A stretch of 64,000 bases of DNA from Pseudomonadota bacterium (GCA_021807675.1 JAKBCR010000002.1:22803-86802); one strand, 5' to 3'; numbered from the stretch's first letter, positions 8,815 to 18,015 are shown. The notes: generated from the sequence alone by a model not told the origin. Made by a program: numbers and translations.

Positions 8815-8982
8815 ACGATCGAATCCTCGGAAGGGGTGCGCAATGTACGGGGAAGCCGCCTTTGGGCGCAAATCCGTAATAAACCCCCCAAATCGGCGTG
8901 AACGCGCAACTTCTCGCTCTGGTTGCGTCCGCGAGAGCCCGCTGACAATTGCCACCAGTCACCACGCGAGCGGAGAGCCGTC

Positions 8983-9432
8983 ATGACGCAGACCAGGGCA
9001 AGACAGATCTTGCAGTCGCTCATCCAGGGGATGGACCCCGTCACCGGCGAGGAGTTGCCGCACGAGACCGTGCTCCAGCACGCCGACGTGCTGCGGGCGC
9101 TGCTTGCCGGTCTCAACGCGATCGAGCAGACGGCCGCCCGCGCACAGCGGCGGGCACAGCTGCCTGACAACGTCGGTCAGGCATGGACGGCCGAAGAGGA
9201 AGGCAGGCTCGTCGCCGCATTCAAGAGCGGTGATTCGCCGCTCGCCATAGCGCGCCAGCACGGACGAACGCTGCGCGCGATCGAAGCGCGTCTGGAAAAG
9301 CTTGGAATGATCACGGCGGAGCAACGTACGACGCGCGGTGGCTTCACCGGTGTTTCCGAAGCAGCGCCGCGGGCGCGCATCGCGCGCCGCGCTGCGTTGG
9401 GACGCAGGAGAGCTCAGCGCCGGTCGAGGTGA
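8983..9432 (+). CDS. Conserved-looking small protein, possibly DNA-binding; function unknown
   Basis: A 149-residue protein starting MTQTRARQILQ with GCGGAGAG before the ATG. The N-terminal half (DPVTGEELPHETVLQHADVLRALL) is helical. The middle (AWTAEEEGRLVAAFKSG...LAIARQHGRTLRAIEARL) resembles a Myb/SANT- or helix-turn-helix-type module in which a Trp-x-x-Glu-Glu start is followed by a recognition-like helix. The tail is very Arg-rich. I do not recognise the family with certainty. It is divergent from the CPBP gene and convergent with the DUF5672-like gene. Confidence 0.6.
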   Translation: MTQTRARQILQSLIQGMDPVTGEELPHETVLQHADVLRALLAGLNAIEQTAARAQRRAQLPDNVGQAWTAEEEGRLVAAFKSGDSPLAIARQHGRTLRAIEARLEKLGMITAEQRTTRGGFTGVSEAAPRARIARRAALGRRRAQRRSR

Positions 9433-9508
9433 GTCGACGACCCCATGTCAATCATGCGAGCTTCGCGGCAAGGAAGACCGTTCGCCGCTCTGGGCGAGCG
9501 AAGACGCG

Positions 9509-10435
9509 TCAGTGGCCCGGATCCGATGCGCCCGCCAGCATGGACCAGCGCGCGCGATACAGACGCATCCACAGCCGCAGGTCGCTCATGTCGAGCTTGC
9601 GGCTGGAGCGCCGCCGTCGAAGGGCTCGGTGCGCGAGATCGATCTCACGCTGCCTGAGCGCATGTTTGATGAAGCGGCGCATCCGAAAGCTGGCGAATAC
9701 GCTGTCCGGAGCGTTCGCGATGAAATCCTCGAATTCCTCGGAAGAGAGAACACACAGCAGATTGTGCACGCCATGGAATCCGAATGCCGATGGGCTGAGG
9801 TACAGGTCCTCGATGGCGAAGCGGGAGGCGGTCGGTCGGTCGGCGTACCGAATGTCGTGATGGCGCTCGAGAGCGTCCCTGTACTCCAACGCGATACATA
9901 CATCCTCCGCCTTATCCGACTCGATCCGCTCGTCGAGCAGTGCGGTAAGGAGGCGGCGGGAACGCAGGGTGAATCCTCCGGTGCAGCTGCAGCGCTCCTG
10001 ATTCTGAAGACGCTCCCAGATCGGGCCGATGTAGTCGAACCTCAGAAAGTCGTCGCTCCACATGGAGGGGTCGAGTACGAAGCCGTCCCATTGTATTACC
10101 AGGCAGTGCGAGGTCTTCACGTAGGGTGACAGCCCGCGCAGCATGAATTTGGAGTAATCCTGCACGGTGCGGATGGTTCCATCGGTGACGAGCCGCAGGC
10201 CGGGAGGGGGGGGCGACAGGCCGTGATGCGGACGCGTGATCAACACCGCCGCGCCGAAGTCGATCCACGCCATCGAGCGTGCGACCGCGTACAGAGCGAG
10301 CTTGGGATGCGCGGTATCGACACAGATCAACGTGACGTCGGGCAGGCTCAGCTTCCGTTCGATTACCGCATGGTCGGCCAACATCACTGGCTGCATCCGA
10401 CGCAGGCGCCTGAAGGTTGGAAGGATCGTGCTCAC
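9509..10435 (-). CDS. DUF5672-like protein, probable glycosyltransferase
   Basis: About 308 residues. The core contains VIQWDGFVLDPSMW, then DFLRFDYIGPIWE and GGFTLRSRRLL, a pattern I associate with the DUF5672 family, whose members sit in glycan loci and resemble glycosyltransferases. The C-terminus is basic. Start uncertain: GTG at 10435 has GGAAG ten bases upstream, while ATG codons at 10396 and 10384 lack a good site. It faces away from the GT9 gene across a 324-bp spacer, so it probably belongs functionally to the same surface-glycan island. Confidence 0.7.
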   Translation of the reverse strand: MSTILPTFRRLRRMQPVMLADHAVIERKLSLPDVTLICVDTAHPKLALYAVARSMAWIDFGAAVLITRPHHGLSPPPPGLRLVTDGTIRTVQDYSKFMLRGLSPYVKTSHCLVIQWDGFVLDPSMWSDDFLRFDYIGPIWERLQNQERCSCTGGFTLRSRRLLTALLDERIESDKAEDVCIALEYRDALERHHDIRYADRPTASRFAIEDLYLSPSAFGFHGVHNLLCVLSSEEFEDFIANAPDSVFASFRMRRFIKHALRQREIDLAHRALRRRRSSRKLDMSDLRLWMRLYRARWSMLAGASDPGH

Positions 10436-10759
10436 GCTCTTTGATCTTCCGCGAGTCGGGTTGATGTGTCGTCTCGATTTCGAGCGTGGGAAGCATCTCG
10501 GAGGAGATGCTCCTTCTGCCCCAAGACGCTTCAAAAGATTAGCAAGTCCAAGCCGCGATGCAAAGCCCGCGGGCGCCGGGGCGCGTCTCCAACCGCCGGC
10601 GGCGTCCGCCGCGAAGCGGGATTCGCCTCGGCCGGCGCTCCGGGCGCCTCGAGGCGGCGCCTGGTCGGGAACAACGGCGAGCGCCTCACCGGCCAGCCCG
10701 GCAGGAGTTCCCGAGTGCCGCCATGGCTTTCGTGCGCGTGGGCGGCACTTCCGGGCATA
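10436..10759. other. Divergent intergenic region, no gene seen
   Basis: This 324-bp spacer separates the DUF5672-like gene from the first GT9 gene. The left half is AT-richer (around 10525-10550, CTTCAAAAGATTAGC), where divergent promoters could lie. The right half is very GC-rich with small palindromes. No convincing coding frame, tRNA or known repeat family was found. Confidence 0.5.
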
Positions 10760-11896
10760 ATGGCTGCCATGGGCGACTCGCAGCCATTGCTCCGCGGCGA
10801 AGCACCGGAGCGCGTCCTTCGGCGCACCGTGGTCGCTTCTTCGATGATCTCGCGATCCCTGCATCCGTTCGTCATCCGGCACGCGCGGGTAGGGGACATG
10901 ATCATGTTGACGGCGCTGCTCGATCTCCTGCGTCGGCGCTATGGTGGCCCCTGTGATGTCGTCGGCGCGGGACCGTGGAACGACAGCATCTTTCTCGGCC
11001 ATCCGGATGTCCGGCAGTGCTGGGTCCTGCCGCGGCACATACCTTTCGTGCTCGCCTCGACATGGCCGCGGCTGGTGCTGGCATTGCGTCGCGCCGCGCC
11101 GGGTCCAATTTACGTTGCGGAACATCATCACAGCCAATTGCCACGAATCAAGCGTCTGCTCGCGACGAGCGGCATCGACATGAGGCGATGCGTGTTCATT
11201 GATGAGGTGCCCGGTCAAAGAGGGCATTGGACGGACGCGCTGCTTGCGCTCGGCAAGCGCACGCCACCGGCGTTAAAGGCGGCCGAGTACCCGTTGCCGG
11301 AAGACTGCGCTTCCTGTGCGCCGCGGCTCGCTGTGCTCGATTCAGAGCGCGTGCAGCGTGATGCATGGCTGCGAGAGCGCGGTTGGTCAGGCCGGCCGCT
11401 CGTTCTCATCCAGCCCGGAAACCATCGCAGCATGACCTCGCGAAGTCGACGGCGATGGCTTCATCGCGATGACAAATCGTGGCCCGTCGAGCATTGGCAC
11501 GAGCTTCTGTGCGCAATCCGCGCAAGGCTGCCTGATGCCGTGCTCGCCCTGCGCGGTGCGGTCGACGAATTGCCCATGCTTCGGCAGATGAGAGCAGCCA
11601 TCGGCCTCGATGGGGTCGAGGCGCTCGGCACCGAGCTGCGTCCATTGTTCGCCCTGATCGAGATTGCCCACAGCATGATCTCCGTCGATACGGGCCCCGC
11701 GCATGCCGCCGCTGCCCTTGGACTGCCCGTGGTCGTGCTGTACGGCGCGCATTCCCCCGGCGTTTGGCTGCCGCGCAGCCCTTCCGGGTCCGCGGTGATC
11801 GGGCTCGGCGGTCCGCCGGTGGCGCAGCGCGCCGATCAAATCGAGGCTGCGGAAGTGCTCGAGGCCTGGTGCTCGCTCAGCGTGCCGGTGCGATGA
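10760..11896 (+). CDS. Glycosyltransferase family 9 (heptosyltransferase-like), paralogue 1
   Basis: About 378 residues with the GT9 pattern: an N-terminal RVGDMIMLTALLDLL loop, LVLIQPGNH in the middle, and the nucleotide-sugar-binding SMISVDTGPAHAAAALGLPVVVLYG near residue 300. GT9 enzymes transfer heptose or related sugars to LPS cores and other glycans from nucleotide-sugar donors at the inner membrane face. The gene is clearly homologous along its whole length to the one at 13150-14250, down to the closing AWCSL. Start chosen at ATG 10760; ATG 10769 is an alternative. The GT4 gene follows on the same strand. Confidence 0.85.
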   Translation: MAAMGDSQPLLRGEAPERVLRRTVVASSMISRSLHPFVIRHARVGDMIMLTALLDLLRRRYGGPCDVVGAGPWNDSIFLGHPDVRQCWVLPRHIPFVLASTWPRLVLALRRAAPGPIYVAEHHHSQLPRIKRLLATSGIDMRRCVFIDEVPGQRGHWTDALLALGKRTPPALKAAEYPLPEDCASCAPRLAVLDSERVQRDAWLRERGWSGRPLVLIQPGNHRSMTSRSRRRWLHRDDKSWPVEHWHELLCAIRARLPDAVLALRGAVDELPMLRQMRAAIGLDGVEALGTELRPLFALIEIAHSMISVDTGPAHAAAALGLPVVVLYGAHSPGVWLPRSPSGSAVIGLGGPPVAQRADQIEAAEVLEAWCSLSVPVR

Positions 11897-12071
11897 TCAG
11901 GCAATCCGATATCCCATTTCGGTCCCGCGGGGTCGGATGGAGGCCCGCTCGTGGTGGCTGCTGCTCTCGGGCGTCCTGCTCCGGCCTCGCCTGGCTTGCG
12001 GATTGCTTTGCGGCTCCGTCGGGGAGATCTCGTGCCGCAGCGGCGTCGCGATCGCGTCAAAACCGGTCGCG

Positions 12072-13145
12072 GTGCGCGTCGTGACCGCTGTCTTGTTCTA
12101 CGACCCGCTATGCCTTCGTCCGTACGATACGCAGACCCTGCAGCAGCAAGCGCTGGGCGGAACGGAGGCGACCGTCGTGCGCATCGCCGATGCGCTGGGC
12201 GCGCTAGTCGCCCAGCATAACCGCAAGGCCGCCGCCGGCCGCTATTTGCCGCCGACGCGCGACCCCTCCATCGGCTGTGTAGTCGTCAATCGCGACTCCC
12301 GCGCCTTGCCTGCGGTGCGCGAGCTCTATCCGAACGCCAGGGTGTTTCTCTGGCTGCATGACAGGATGCGTCCGGGTTCCCGGCGCGCCCGCTGGCTGGC
12401 TTCGACCGCGGGGCTGTTGCGCGCGCTCGATGTCCGGATCATTTGTGTATCGGACACTCAACGGGAAGCCGTCGAGGCGACTCTGCGGCGCATCGAGGTG
12501 GACGACCACGTCCGCGCATGCACGATCTACAATGCCGTGGAGGACTCACTGCAGCCGGATGGCTCGCCGGTCGACGAGCGCAAACTGGTGTTCCTGTCAT
12601 CACCCAACAAGGGGTTGCGATTCGCTCTGGACGCCTTCCGGGAGATGCGGCGGCGCATGCCGGATCTGCGGCTGGTCGTCGGCAACCCGGGATACAAGGC
12701 CGGCGAGCGCGCCCCAATCGACGGGGCGGAATACCTCGGGCCCCAGCCGCAACGGCGAATGCACACCGAGGTGCGGACGGCATTGTGCACCTTCGCGCCG
12801 AATTTCGTGATTCCGGAGACCTTCGGCCTGGTGTTCGCCGAATCCAAGGCGCTCGGCACGCCGGTGCTGACCTTCGACTGCGGTGCCGCTCGGGAGGTGA
12901 TCGGCGACGACCGGCAACTCCTGCCGGTCAGGACGGGTCATCGCGTCTACGAGATGTTGCTGGGGGGCTGTCCGTCTCGTCGGCGCGCCGTCCCGGCCCG
13001 CATTGCCGCGAGCATCGGACTTTTCGATGACCTGTGCGACCGTATCCGCCTGTGGCGCTCGGGACAGCGGCCGGTGCCCACCCCGGATCCGAGATTCCGG
13101 CTGTCCGTCGTGGCGCGGCGATGGCGCGAGGTTCTGTCGCTTTGA
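12072..13145 (+). CDS. Glycosyltransferase family 4
   Basis: About 357 residues with a two-domain GT-B look: an N-terminal acceptor half beginning VVTAVLFYDPL, and a C-terminal donor half with VFLSSPNKGL, LRLVVGNPGYK and the GT4 E-x7-E motif in PETFGLVFAESKALGTPVLTF. A retaining transferase acting on a nucleotide sugar is expected. GTG 12072 (or GTG 12081) is chosen because homology-like sequence begins there; the open frame extends back to 11937 but that stretch is not protein-like. It is sandwiched between the two GT9 paralogues; its stop overlaps an ATG (TGATG at 13143-13147) just before paralogue 2. Confidence 0.82.
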   Translation: MRVVTAVLFYDPLCLRPYDTQTLQQQALGGTEATVVRIADALGALVAQHNRKAAAGRYLPPTRDPSIGCVVVNRDSRALPAVRELYPNARVFLWLHDRMRPGSRRARWLASTAGLLRALDVRIICVSDTQREAVEATLRRIEVDDHVRACTIYNAVEDSLQPDGSPVDERKLVFLSSPNKGLRFALDAFREMRRRMPDLRLVVGNPGYKAGERAPIDGAEYLGPQPQRRMHTEVRTALCTFAPNFVIPETFGLVFAESKALGTPVLTFDCGAAREVIGDDRQLLPVRTGHRVYEMLLGGCPSRRRAVPARIAASIGLFDDLCDRIRLWRSGQRPVPTPDPRFRLSVVARRWREVLSL

Positions 13146-13149
13146 TGCC

Positions 13150-14250
13150 ATGGGCATGATGGCTGCCGTTGACGAAGCGCCGATCGGGCCGGACGGTCTC
13201 GCCGCGAAGCGGCCGCTCAATCCGGTCGTGATCCTGTTTGGCCGGGTCGGAGACATGATCATGCTCACGGCCGCGCTGAGCGTCCTGCATCGCCGCTACG
13301 GTGCGGCCTGTCAGGTGGTCGGCGCCGGGCCGTGGAACCGGGTCCTCTATCAGGGGCACCCCGACGTTGCGCGGTGCTGGACCTTGCCGCGACATGCGCC
13401 GTTCGCAACCACATTCGCGTGGCTGGGAGTCGCGCGCGCGCTGCGCCGCAGCGCGCCGGCGCCGATTTACGTCGCCGAGGCGATGCCTCGCCAGGTCTCC
13501 CGTATCGAGCGCTTGCTGGCGCTCAGCCGCATCGATGCCGCGCGCTGCGTGCTCGTGGATGAGCGGCCGCGCCAAGGCGAGCATTACATCGATGCACTGT
13601 TGCGGCTCTGCGAGCGCACGCCCGCAGCCGTCGCCGCAACGGACTACCCGTTGCCCCCCCGGGCGTGCGCGCCCCGGCTGGTGACGCTCGAGGCGGAGCG
13701 ATCGCAGTGCGATGCCCTGCTGCGGCAGCGGGGTTGGAGCGGACGCCCGCTCGTGCTCATCCAGCCGGGCACGGCGCGAACCATCAGCGCGCGCAGCCGC
13801 AAGCGCTGGCAGCGCGACAACGACCGGTCCTGGCCCGTCGCTCGCTGGCGCGGGCTGTTGCATGCCTTGCATGCCCGGCATCCGCGGGCAGTTCTGGTGC
13901 TGCGCGGCGCGGTCGGCGAGCTGCCGTATCTGCGCGAGCTGCACACTGCCATCGGTCTCGAGGGCCTGGAGGTCGTCGGGCTCGGTCTGCGTGCGAGTTT
14001 CGCCCTGATGGAAGTCGCCGAAAGCATGATCTCCATGGATACGGGCATGGCTCACGCCGCCGCGGCGCTTGGTCTGCCCGTGGTCGTGATCATGGGCTCC
14101 AATCCTCAGTCGCTCGTGTTGCCGCGCAGCCCCGGCGGCTCCCCGGTAATCGGCGTTGGCGGCCCGCCGCAGAGCGGCCGCGCCGACCAGATTCCGCTCG
14201 AAGCCGTGCTCGATGCCTGGTGCTCGCTGCCGGTGTCCCGTAACGAGTGA
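13150..14250 (+). CDS. Glycosyltransferase family 9 (heptosyltransferase-like), paralogue 2
   Basis: About 366 residues. It shares with paralogue 1 the RVGDMIMLTA loop, VVGAGPWN, PIYVAE, RGWSGRPLVLIQPG, SMISMDTGMAHAAAALGLPVVV, LPRSPGGSPVIG and AWCSLPV. Three Met codons cluster at the start (13150, 13156, 13159), five bases after the GT4 stop, so the genes are probably cotranscribed. The pair is best explained by tandem duplication followed by divergence, with the GT4 gene between the copies. The acceptor sugars cannot be told from sequence. Confidence 0.85.
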   Translation: MGMMAAVDEAPIGPDGLAAKRPLNPVVILFGRVGDMIMLTAALSVLHRRYGAACQVVGAGPWNRVLYQGHPDVARCWTLPRHAPFATTFAWLGVARALRRSAPAPIYVAEAMPRQVSRIERLLALSRIDAARCVLVDERPRQGEHYIDALLRLCERTPAAVAATDYPLPPRACAPRLVTLEAERSQCDALLRQRGWSGRPLVLIQPGTARTISARSRKRWQRDNDRSWPVARWRGLLHALHARHPRAVLVLRGAVGELPYLRELHTAIGLEGLEVVGLGLRASFALMEVAESMISMDTGMAHAAAALGLPVVVIMGSNPQSLVLPRSPGGSPVIGVGGPPQSGRADQIPLEAVLDAWCSLPVSRNE

Positions 14251-14351
14251 TATCCGCGGGCCGGCCAGAGTCCCGCGCCTCCAGCATTGATCTTTATCCC
14301 CCCGATGGCTACCGTGGCCAGCTTGTCCGCGCAAGCAAGAAAGACCGACGA

Positions 14352-16358
14352 ATGAGTCGCCGAGAGCCGCTGGCCTTTGCATTGATCGCTTCTCTGGCCC
14401 TGTGGCAAGGAGCAGCCGCCCGTGGCGTCACCCCTTACCTGCCCCTGAACCTCGATCCCGACGTCGAGAGCGCGATCGAGCGGGTGCTGATCCTCGGGGA
14501 CGAGCCGGTCATGTCCCGCCCCATACCGGCGGCGCTCGTTCTCGAGGCCCTGCCCAAGGCCTGCAAGGTGGACCGGCCCCTGTGCGAGCTCGTTCGCCAT
14601 TATCTCGCCCGCTACATGCACGGCAGCGGCGTGGAATTCTTCAGCGCGTCGCTGGCGGATACGACGGGCGGGTCGAACATCACCCTGCCCAACCAGCATG
14701 GCATGAAGGCTCAAAGCCCCTACCAGATCTCGGGCGCGGCCTACATCCAACCTAACTCCTACATGCTGCTCAACGTCGGCGGCGAGGCCTACCAGGGTCG
14801 CGCCACTCCCACCGGTACGATGCTCAGCCTGGGATTCGATTGGGCGCAGCTCGATATCGGCTGGCGCGACCACTGGTGGTCGCCCATGACCGACAGCTCG
14901 ATGCTGATCAGCACCGAGGCGCCCACCATGCCCTCCATCACCCTCTCCAATTATCAGCCGCTCACCCGGCTGGGATTGCACTACGAGGTGTTCGTGGCGC
15001 GCATGTCGGAATCGAGCCGGATCCAGCTCACCACCGGTGGCCTCACTCGCGGCTATCCCAACATGGGCGGGACGATGGTGAGCATCGAGCCGGTGAGCGG
15101 GTGGTCGTTCTCGGCCCAGCGGGTGCTGATCTGGGGCGGCGGCGCGGCCGGCCCGGTCCCGATCAGCCAGGTCCTCAATGCGTTCTTCAACCCCGCCAAG
15201 GCCCAGTCCAGCGGCTTCGGCACAGGCATCCACGTCATCGGCAAGCAGGAAGCCTCGTTCACCAGCCGGTTCATCTTCCCGGGACCGCATCCGTTCTCGG
15301 TCTATTTCGAGTACGCCGGCAACGACACCAACGCCGGCAGGAACTACCTTTTCGGAAAGCCCGATATCTCCGCCGGCATCGAGTTCCCGCGTCTCGGGCC
15401 CTTTGATCTGACCTACGAGATCTCCTCGTGGGCGCCCACCTGGTACGTCCATGGCGCCTCGAGCGTGCAGACAGGCTATCTCGATGGCATCGTCAACTAC
15501 GGCGACAGCATCGGACACTGGTTCGGGGATCAGCGGGTGCTCGCCACCCCTAACTCGCTGGCGGACGCGGTCGGCGGCCAGAGCAACATGCTGCGGCTCG
15601 GCTGGACTCCGTCCTTCGGGGGCTACATGCAGCTGCAGCTGCGCGCTCTCGCCAACGAAGGACAGACCTTCTACGCGACCTTCCCGTACCGGAACGAGTA
15701 CCTGGGCTCGCTCAGCTATTCCTATCCCTGGCACGGCTACGCCATCGGCGCGGAGCTCGATGCCGGGCGGGATGTCTTCGGCAACCACTATGTCAGGATC
15801 GAGGGGTATTTCCGCGACGGCGATGCGCTCTTCAGCCACGGCGACACGGCTTCCGCGTTCACCGGAGCCCGCCCGAAGGGGGACGAGGTCTACGTCGAGA
15901 CCGGTGTCAACTACTACCGCGTTCAGGACAGCCCGCTGAGCACCATCCGCGTTTACACTCCGTGGACGGTAGGGCCGCACTTCGCAATCGGGGCATGGCG
16001 GCGCGTCTCGCTGCACCAGGATCTGGGAGTGGCGCTGGATGCAGACGAGATACAGGGGCGGGCGCTGCTTGGCGTACACATGATCAATTATCGCTACCGC
16101 TTCGGCCGACACCTGGCTCTGCTCGCCATGGCCGGCGCGGTGCGCTATTCGCTGGCGACACCGGCGTACGGCCTGTACCTCGGCGGTGGCTTCCAGTGGC
16201 GCAATATCCTGCCCGGCTGGGACGTCGGCCTCGAGTACCACCGCGTGATCAATGCGCAGCGCATGCGGGACCTGCCGACCGATCCGCAGGGCGGCACGCG
16301 CCCCGACTCCTTCCACAATATCTATTCCTGGGGCTTGTACCTGTCGCGTAATTTCTAG
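14352..16358 (+). CDS. Wzi-like capsule-assembly outer-membrane beta-barrel protein
   Basis: A 668-residue exported protein. The first 25 residues form a signal peptide (basic start, LAFALIASLALW, then AAARG). A helical N-terminal region (DPDVESAIERVLILGDEPVM...) leads to a long run of alternating aromatic strands, and the protein ends in Phe (YLSRNF), the usual outer-membrane barrel signature. The Asp-Pro and Ala-Leu-Pro-Lys-Ala-Cys pattern near the start matches members of the Wzi capsule-assembly family as I know it. E. coli Wzi, which tethers capsule to the cell surface, is about 480 residues, so this one is longer. Position after three glycosyltransferases supports a role in presenting a surface polysaccharide. 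Confidence 0.82.
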   Translation: MSRREPLAFALIASLALWQGAAARGVTPYLPLNLDPDVESAIERVLILGDEPVMSRPIPAALVLEALPKACKVDRPLCELVRHYLARYMHGSGVEFFSASLADTTGGSNITLPNQHGMKAQSPYQISGAAYIQPNSYMLLNVGGEAYQGRATPTGTMLSLGFDWAQLDIGWRDHWWSPMTDSSMLISTEAPTMPSITLSNYQPLTRLGLHYEVFVARMSESSRIQLTTGGLTRGYPNMGGTMVSIEPVSGWSFSAQRVLIWGGGAAGPVPISQVLNAFFNPAKAQSSGFGTGIHVIGKQEASFTSRFIFPGPHPFSVYFEYAGNDTNAGRNYLFGKPDISAGIEFPRLGPFDLTYEISSWAPTWYVHGASSVQTGYLDGIVNYGDSIGHWFGDQRVLATPNSLADAVGGQSNMLRLGWTPSFGGYMQLQLRALANEGQTFYATFPYRNEYLGSLSYSYPWHGYAIGAELDAGRDVFGNHYVRIEGYFRDGDALFSHGDTASAFTGARPKGDEVYVETGVNYYRVQDSPLSTIRVYTPWTVGPHFAIGAWRRVSLHQDLGVALDADEIQGRALLGVHMINYRYRFGRHLALLAMAGAVRYSLATPAYGLYLGGGFQWRNILPGWDVGLEYHRVINAQRMRDLPTDPQGGTRPDSFHNIYSWGLYLSRNF

Positions 16359-16515
16359 TATGAAGCGCTGGATCCGGCCCTCCTGGCCGGCCCAGCGCGC
16401 CTCGAGCAAAAAGCGCGGTTTTTTGCTCGAGGCTCGCTCGGCGGAGCGAAGCAGTGCTTCGCTGAAAGCACCGCCTCGCCCTGCGGCGGCGGGGCACCTC
16501 CCTGTGCCTGGGTGC
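16359..16515 (+). repeat. Multi-hairpin intergenic repeat, family 3 (copy E)
   Basis: This fills the gap between the convergent wzi-like and cpdA genes. Stem 1 pairs 16365-16371 (GCGCTGG) plus CCGGCC with GGCCGG plus 16392-16398 (CCAGCGC). Stem 2 pairs 16400-16412 (CCTCGAGCAAAAA) with 16420-16432 (TTTTTGCTCGAGG). Stem 3 pairs 16445-16453 with 16455-16463. A final GGCAC/GTGCC hairpin closes it. Copies lie at 63876-64000, 31490-31768 (minus, with an insert) and 25843-25982 (minus). Confidence 0.85.
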
Positions 16516-16529
16516 CTACCGATGGCGAC

Positions 16530-17312
16530 TCACGCGGCCGATGCGGTTCCGAGGCCCACGTTGCCGTCCAACCAGACCACTTCGGTGGCGATAGAGCCGT
16601 CGGGTCTCAGCTCGAGTGTCCGGTAGGCAGGCGGCCGTGGGTCGAGCGCGAACTGCTCCGAGTGGGGGAGGAACTGTGCGCAGGTGGACGGGGTTGCGAG
16701 CAGCCGCACGCCCTTGCGGAGCGCGTCGTAGCTCTGGTGGACATGGCCCCAGACGATTCCGCGAACGCTGGGATGCCGGTCGATGATGTCGAAAAATTCC
16801 TCGGCATTCTGCAAACCGACTTGGTCAAGCCAACGGCTGCCGAGTGGCACCGGGTGATGGTGCAGACAAACGAGCGCATGGCGCTGCGGCGCGCCGGCAA
16901 GGGCCGCCTGCAGACCCGCCAGGGACTGCGTGCTGAGGCGTCCGGCAGCCGATCCCGGAATGGTGCTGTCGAGCAGCACGATGCGCCAGAGCCCGAGATC
17001 GGTCGCTCCGCCGATGATGAAGGGCTCGCGGTCGAGCGCGCGACGCATTGCCTCCGGGTCATCGTGATTGCCGGGCAGGCAGAGCACCGGCAACCGCAGC
17101 GACCCGAGCAGACGCCCGAAATGCGAGTATCCCGCGGGGTCGTCCTGCACGATATCGCCCGTGACCAGCACGGCATCCGGCGGCCAGTCGCGCCTACGCG
17201 CATGAGAGAGGGCTGCCTGAAGCGACGGCAGGGTCTTAATGCCGCGCAGTAGCTCGTGCTCGGTGCCGTAGAGATGCGGGTCCGTGAGATGAGTCAGGCG
17301 CACTACGCTCAT
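16530..17312 (-). CDS. cpdA: CpdA-like cyclic-AMP phosphodiesterase (calcineurin-type metallophosphoesterase)
   Basis: A 260-residue cytoplasmic metallophosphoesterase. The metal-binding motifs are all present: DPH (DxH) near residue 11, VTGD, GNHD, HHHP and GHVH. Length and motif order match CpdA, which hydrolyses 3',5'-cAMP to AMP; related enzymes act on other nucleotides, so substrate is inferred. The start MSVVRLTHLTDPH at 17312 is chosen because the upstream in-frame stretch is not protein-like. Nothing adjacent hints at cAMP signalling. Confidence 0.78.
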   Translation of the reverse strand: MSVVRLTHLTDPHLYGTEHELLRGIKTLPSLQAALSHARRRDWPPDAVLVTGDIVQDDPAGYSHFGRLLGSLRLPVLCLPGNHDDPEAMRRALDREPFIIGGATDLGLWRIVLLDSTIPGSAAGRLSTQSLAGLQAALAGAPQRHALVCLHHHPVPLGSRWLDQVGLQNAEEFFDIIDRHPSVRGIVWGHVHQSYDALRKGVRLLATPSTCAQFLPHSEQFALDPRPPAYRTLELRPDGSIATEVVWLDGNVGLGTASAA

Positions 17313-18015
17313 GGGTAAAGCGTAACAGAGACCTGGCGCCGGACTGCAGTGAACTGGGTCGCTTCGACCCGGCGCAGCGTGGCCGAATGGCGAAAAGCGT
17401 GATGGATGCCAATCGAACATAAGTCGCTGTCGGGCGACGGTGACGTGCGGCTCCGGTCGGCTCCCCGGGCTGCACTGGTCGCGATGCATCAATGCCCCGC
17501 CTGCGGCGCATCGAGACGGCGGCACAGGCGTTGCTCCACGCGACACATTGAGCCCCGGCGGTGTCTCGTGGAAAATGCCCATCGTCCATTTCCGTTTCCT
17601 GGCGCTCGTCGTCCACAGTGCCGGGACTCATGAGGAGCCAATCGCTACGCGAGCTCGGGTCCAGAGGGCCCCGGAGGCTTCGCCGCTCGTTTCCAAGCGC
17701 CGCAGATCGCCGGAAAGGCCGTATGACCAGACGCCGTGAGCATCGCTACGGCGCCTCCGGCAAGGGCACGGAGGTGCTCGCGTAGTTCGGCTTCACCGCC
17801 GAGCATGTCGATCGAGAGGTGAGGGAGCGGCTCGATGCCGTAACATAGTGACTTCAGGCGCCAGGCGCCGCTGGCTGGGCAAGGTGGGCCAGGACCGTTC
17901 CAGCACCCGGGGCGGCTCGGCTCGAGGTGGCGGGCCTCACAGGTTCCGCGCCGAATGTGTAATGTGTCACGGCAATCGCCTCGGCGATTTCCGCCAATAA
18001 ACGAGAGTTCGAGAC
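17313..18015. other. Long spacer upstream of gap, mostly without recognisable content
   Basis: This 703-bp divergent spacer between cpdA and gap should hold both promoters. A minus-strand open frame (17645-18022) has a protein-like middle part (SIDMLGGEAELREHLRALAGG) but no clear start, and overlaps the gap start, so it may be a remnant gene. The last 30 bases before gap (CGGCGATTTCCGCCAATAAACGAG) resemble the tail of family 1 repeats, notably the one next to rnpB. Confidence 0.45.

Noticed and set aside
8861-8900. Another family 1 tail (CCTTTGGGCGCAAAT...AATAAACC) before the 8983 gene
   Set aside because: Only the last motif is similar and the hairpin modules are absent, so chance cannot be excluded.
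16359-16626. Short proteins predicted in the family 3 repeats (MKRWIRP..., ASSKKRGFLLEARSAE...)
   Set aside because: The same peptide recurs only because the DNA repeat recurs, in both orientations, and frames break between copies. Base changes follow hairpin pairing, not codons.
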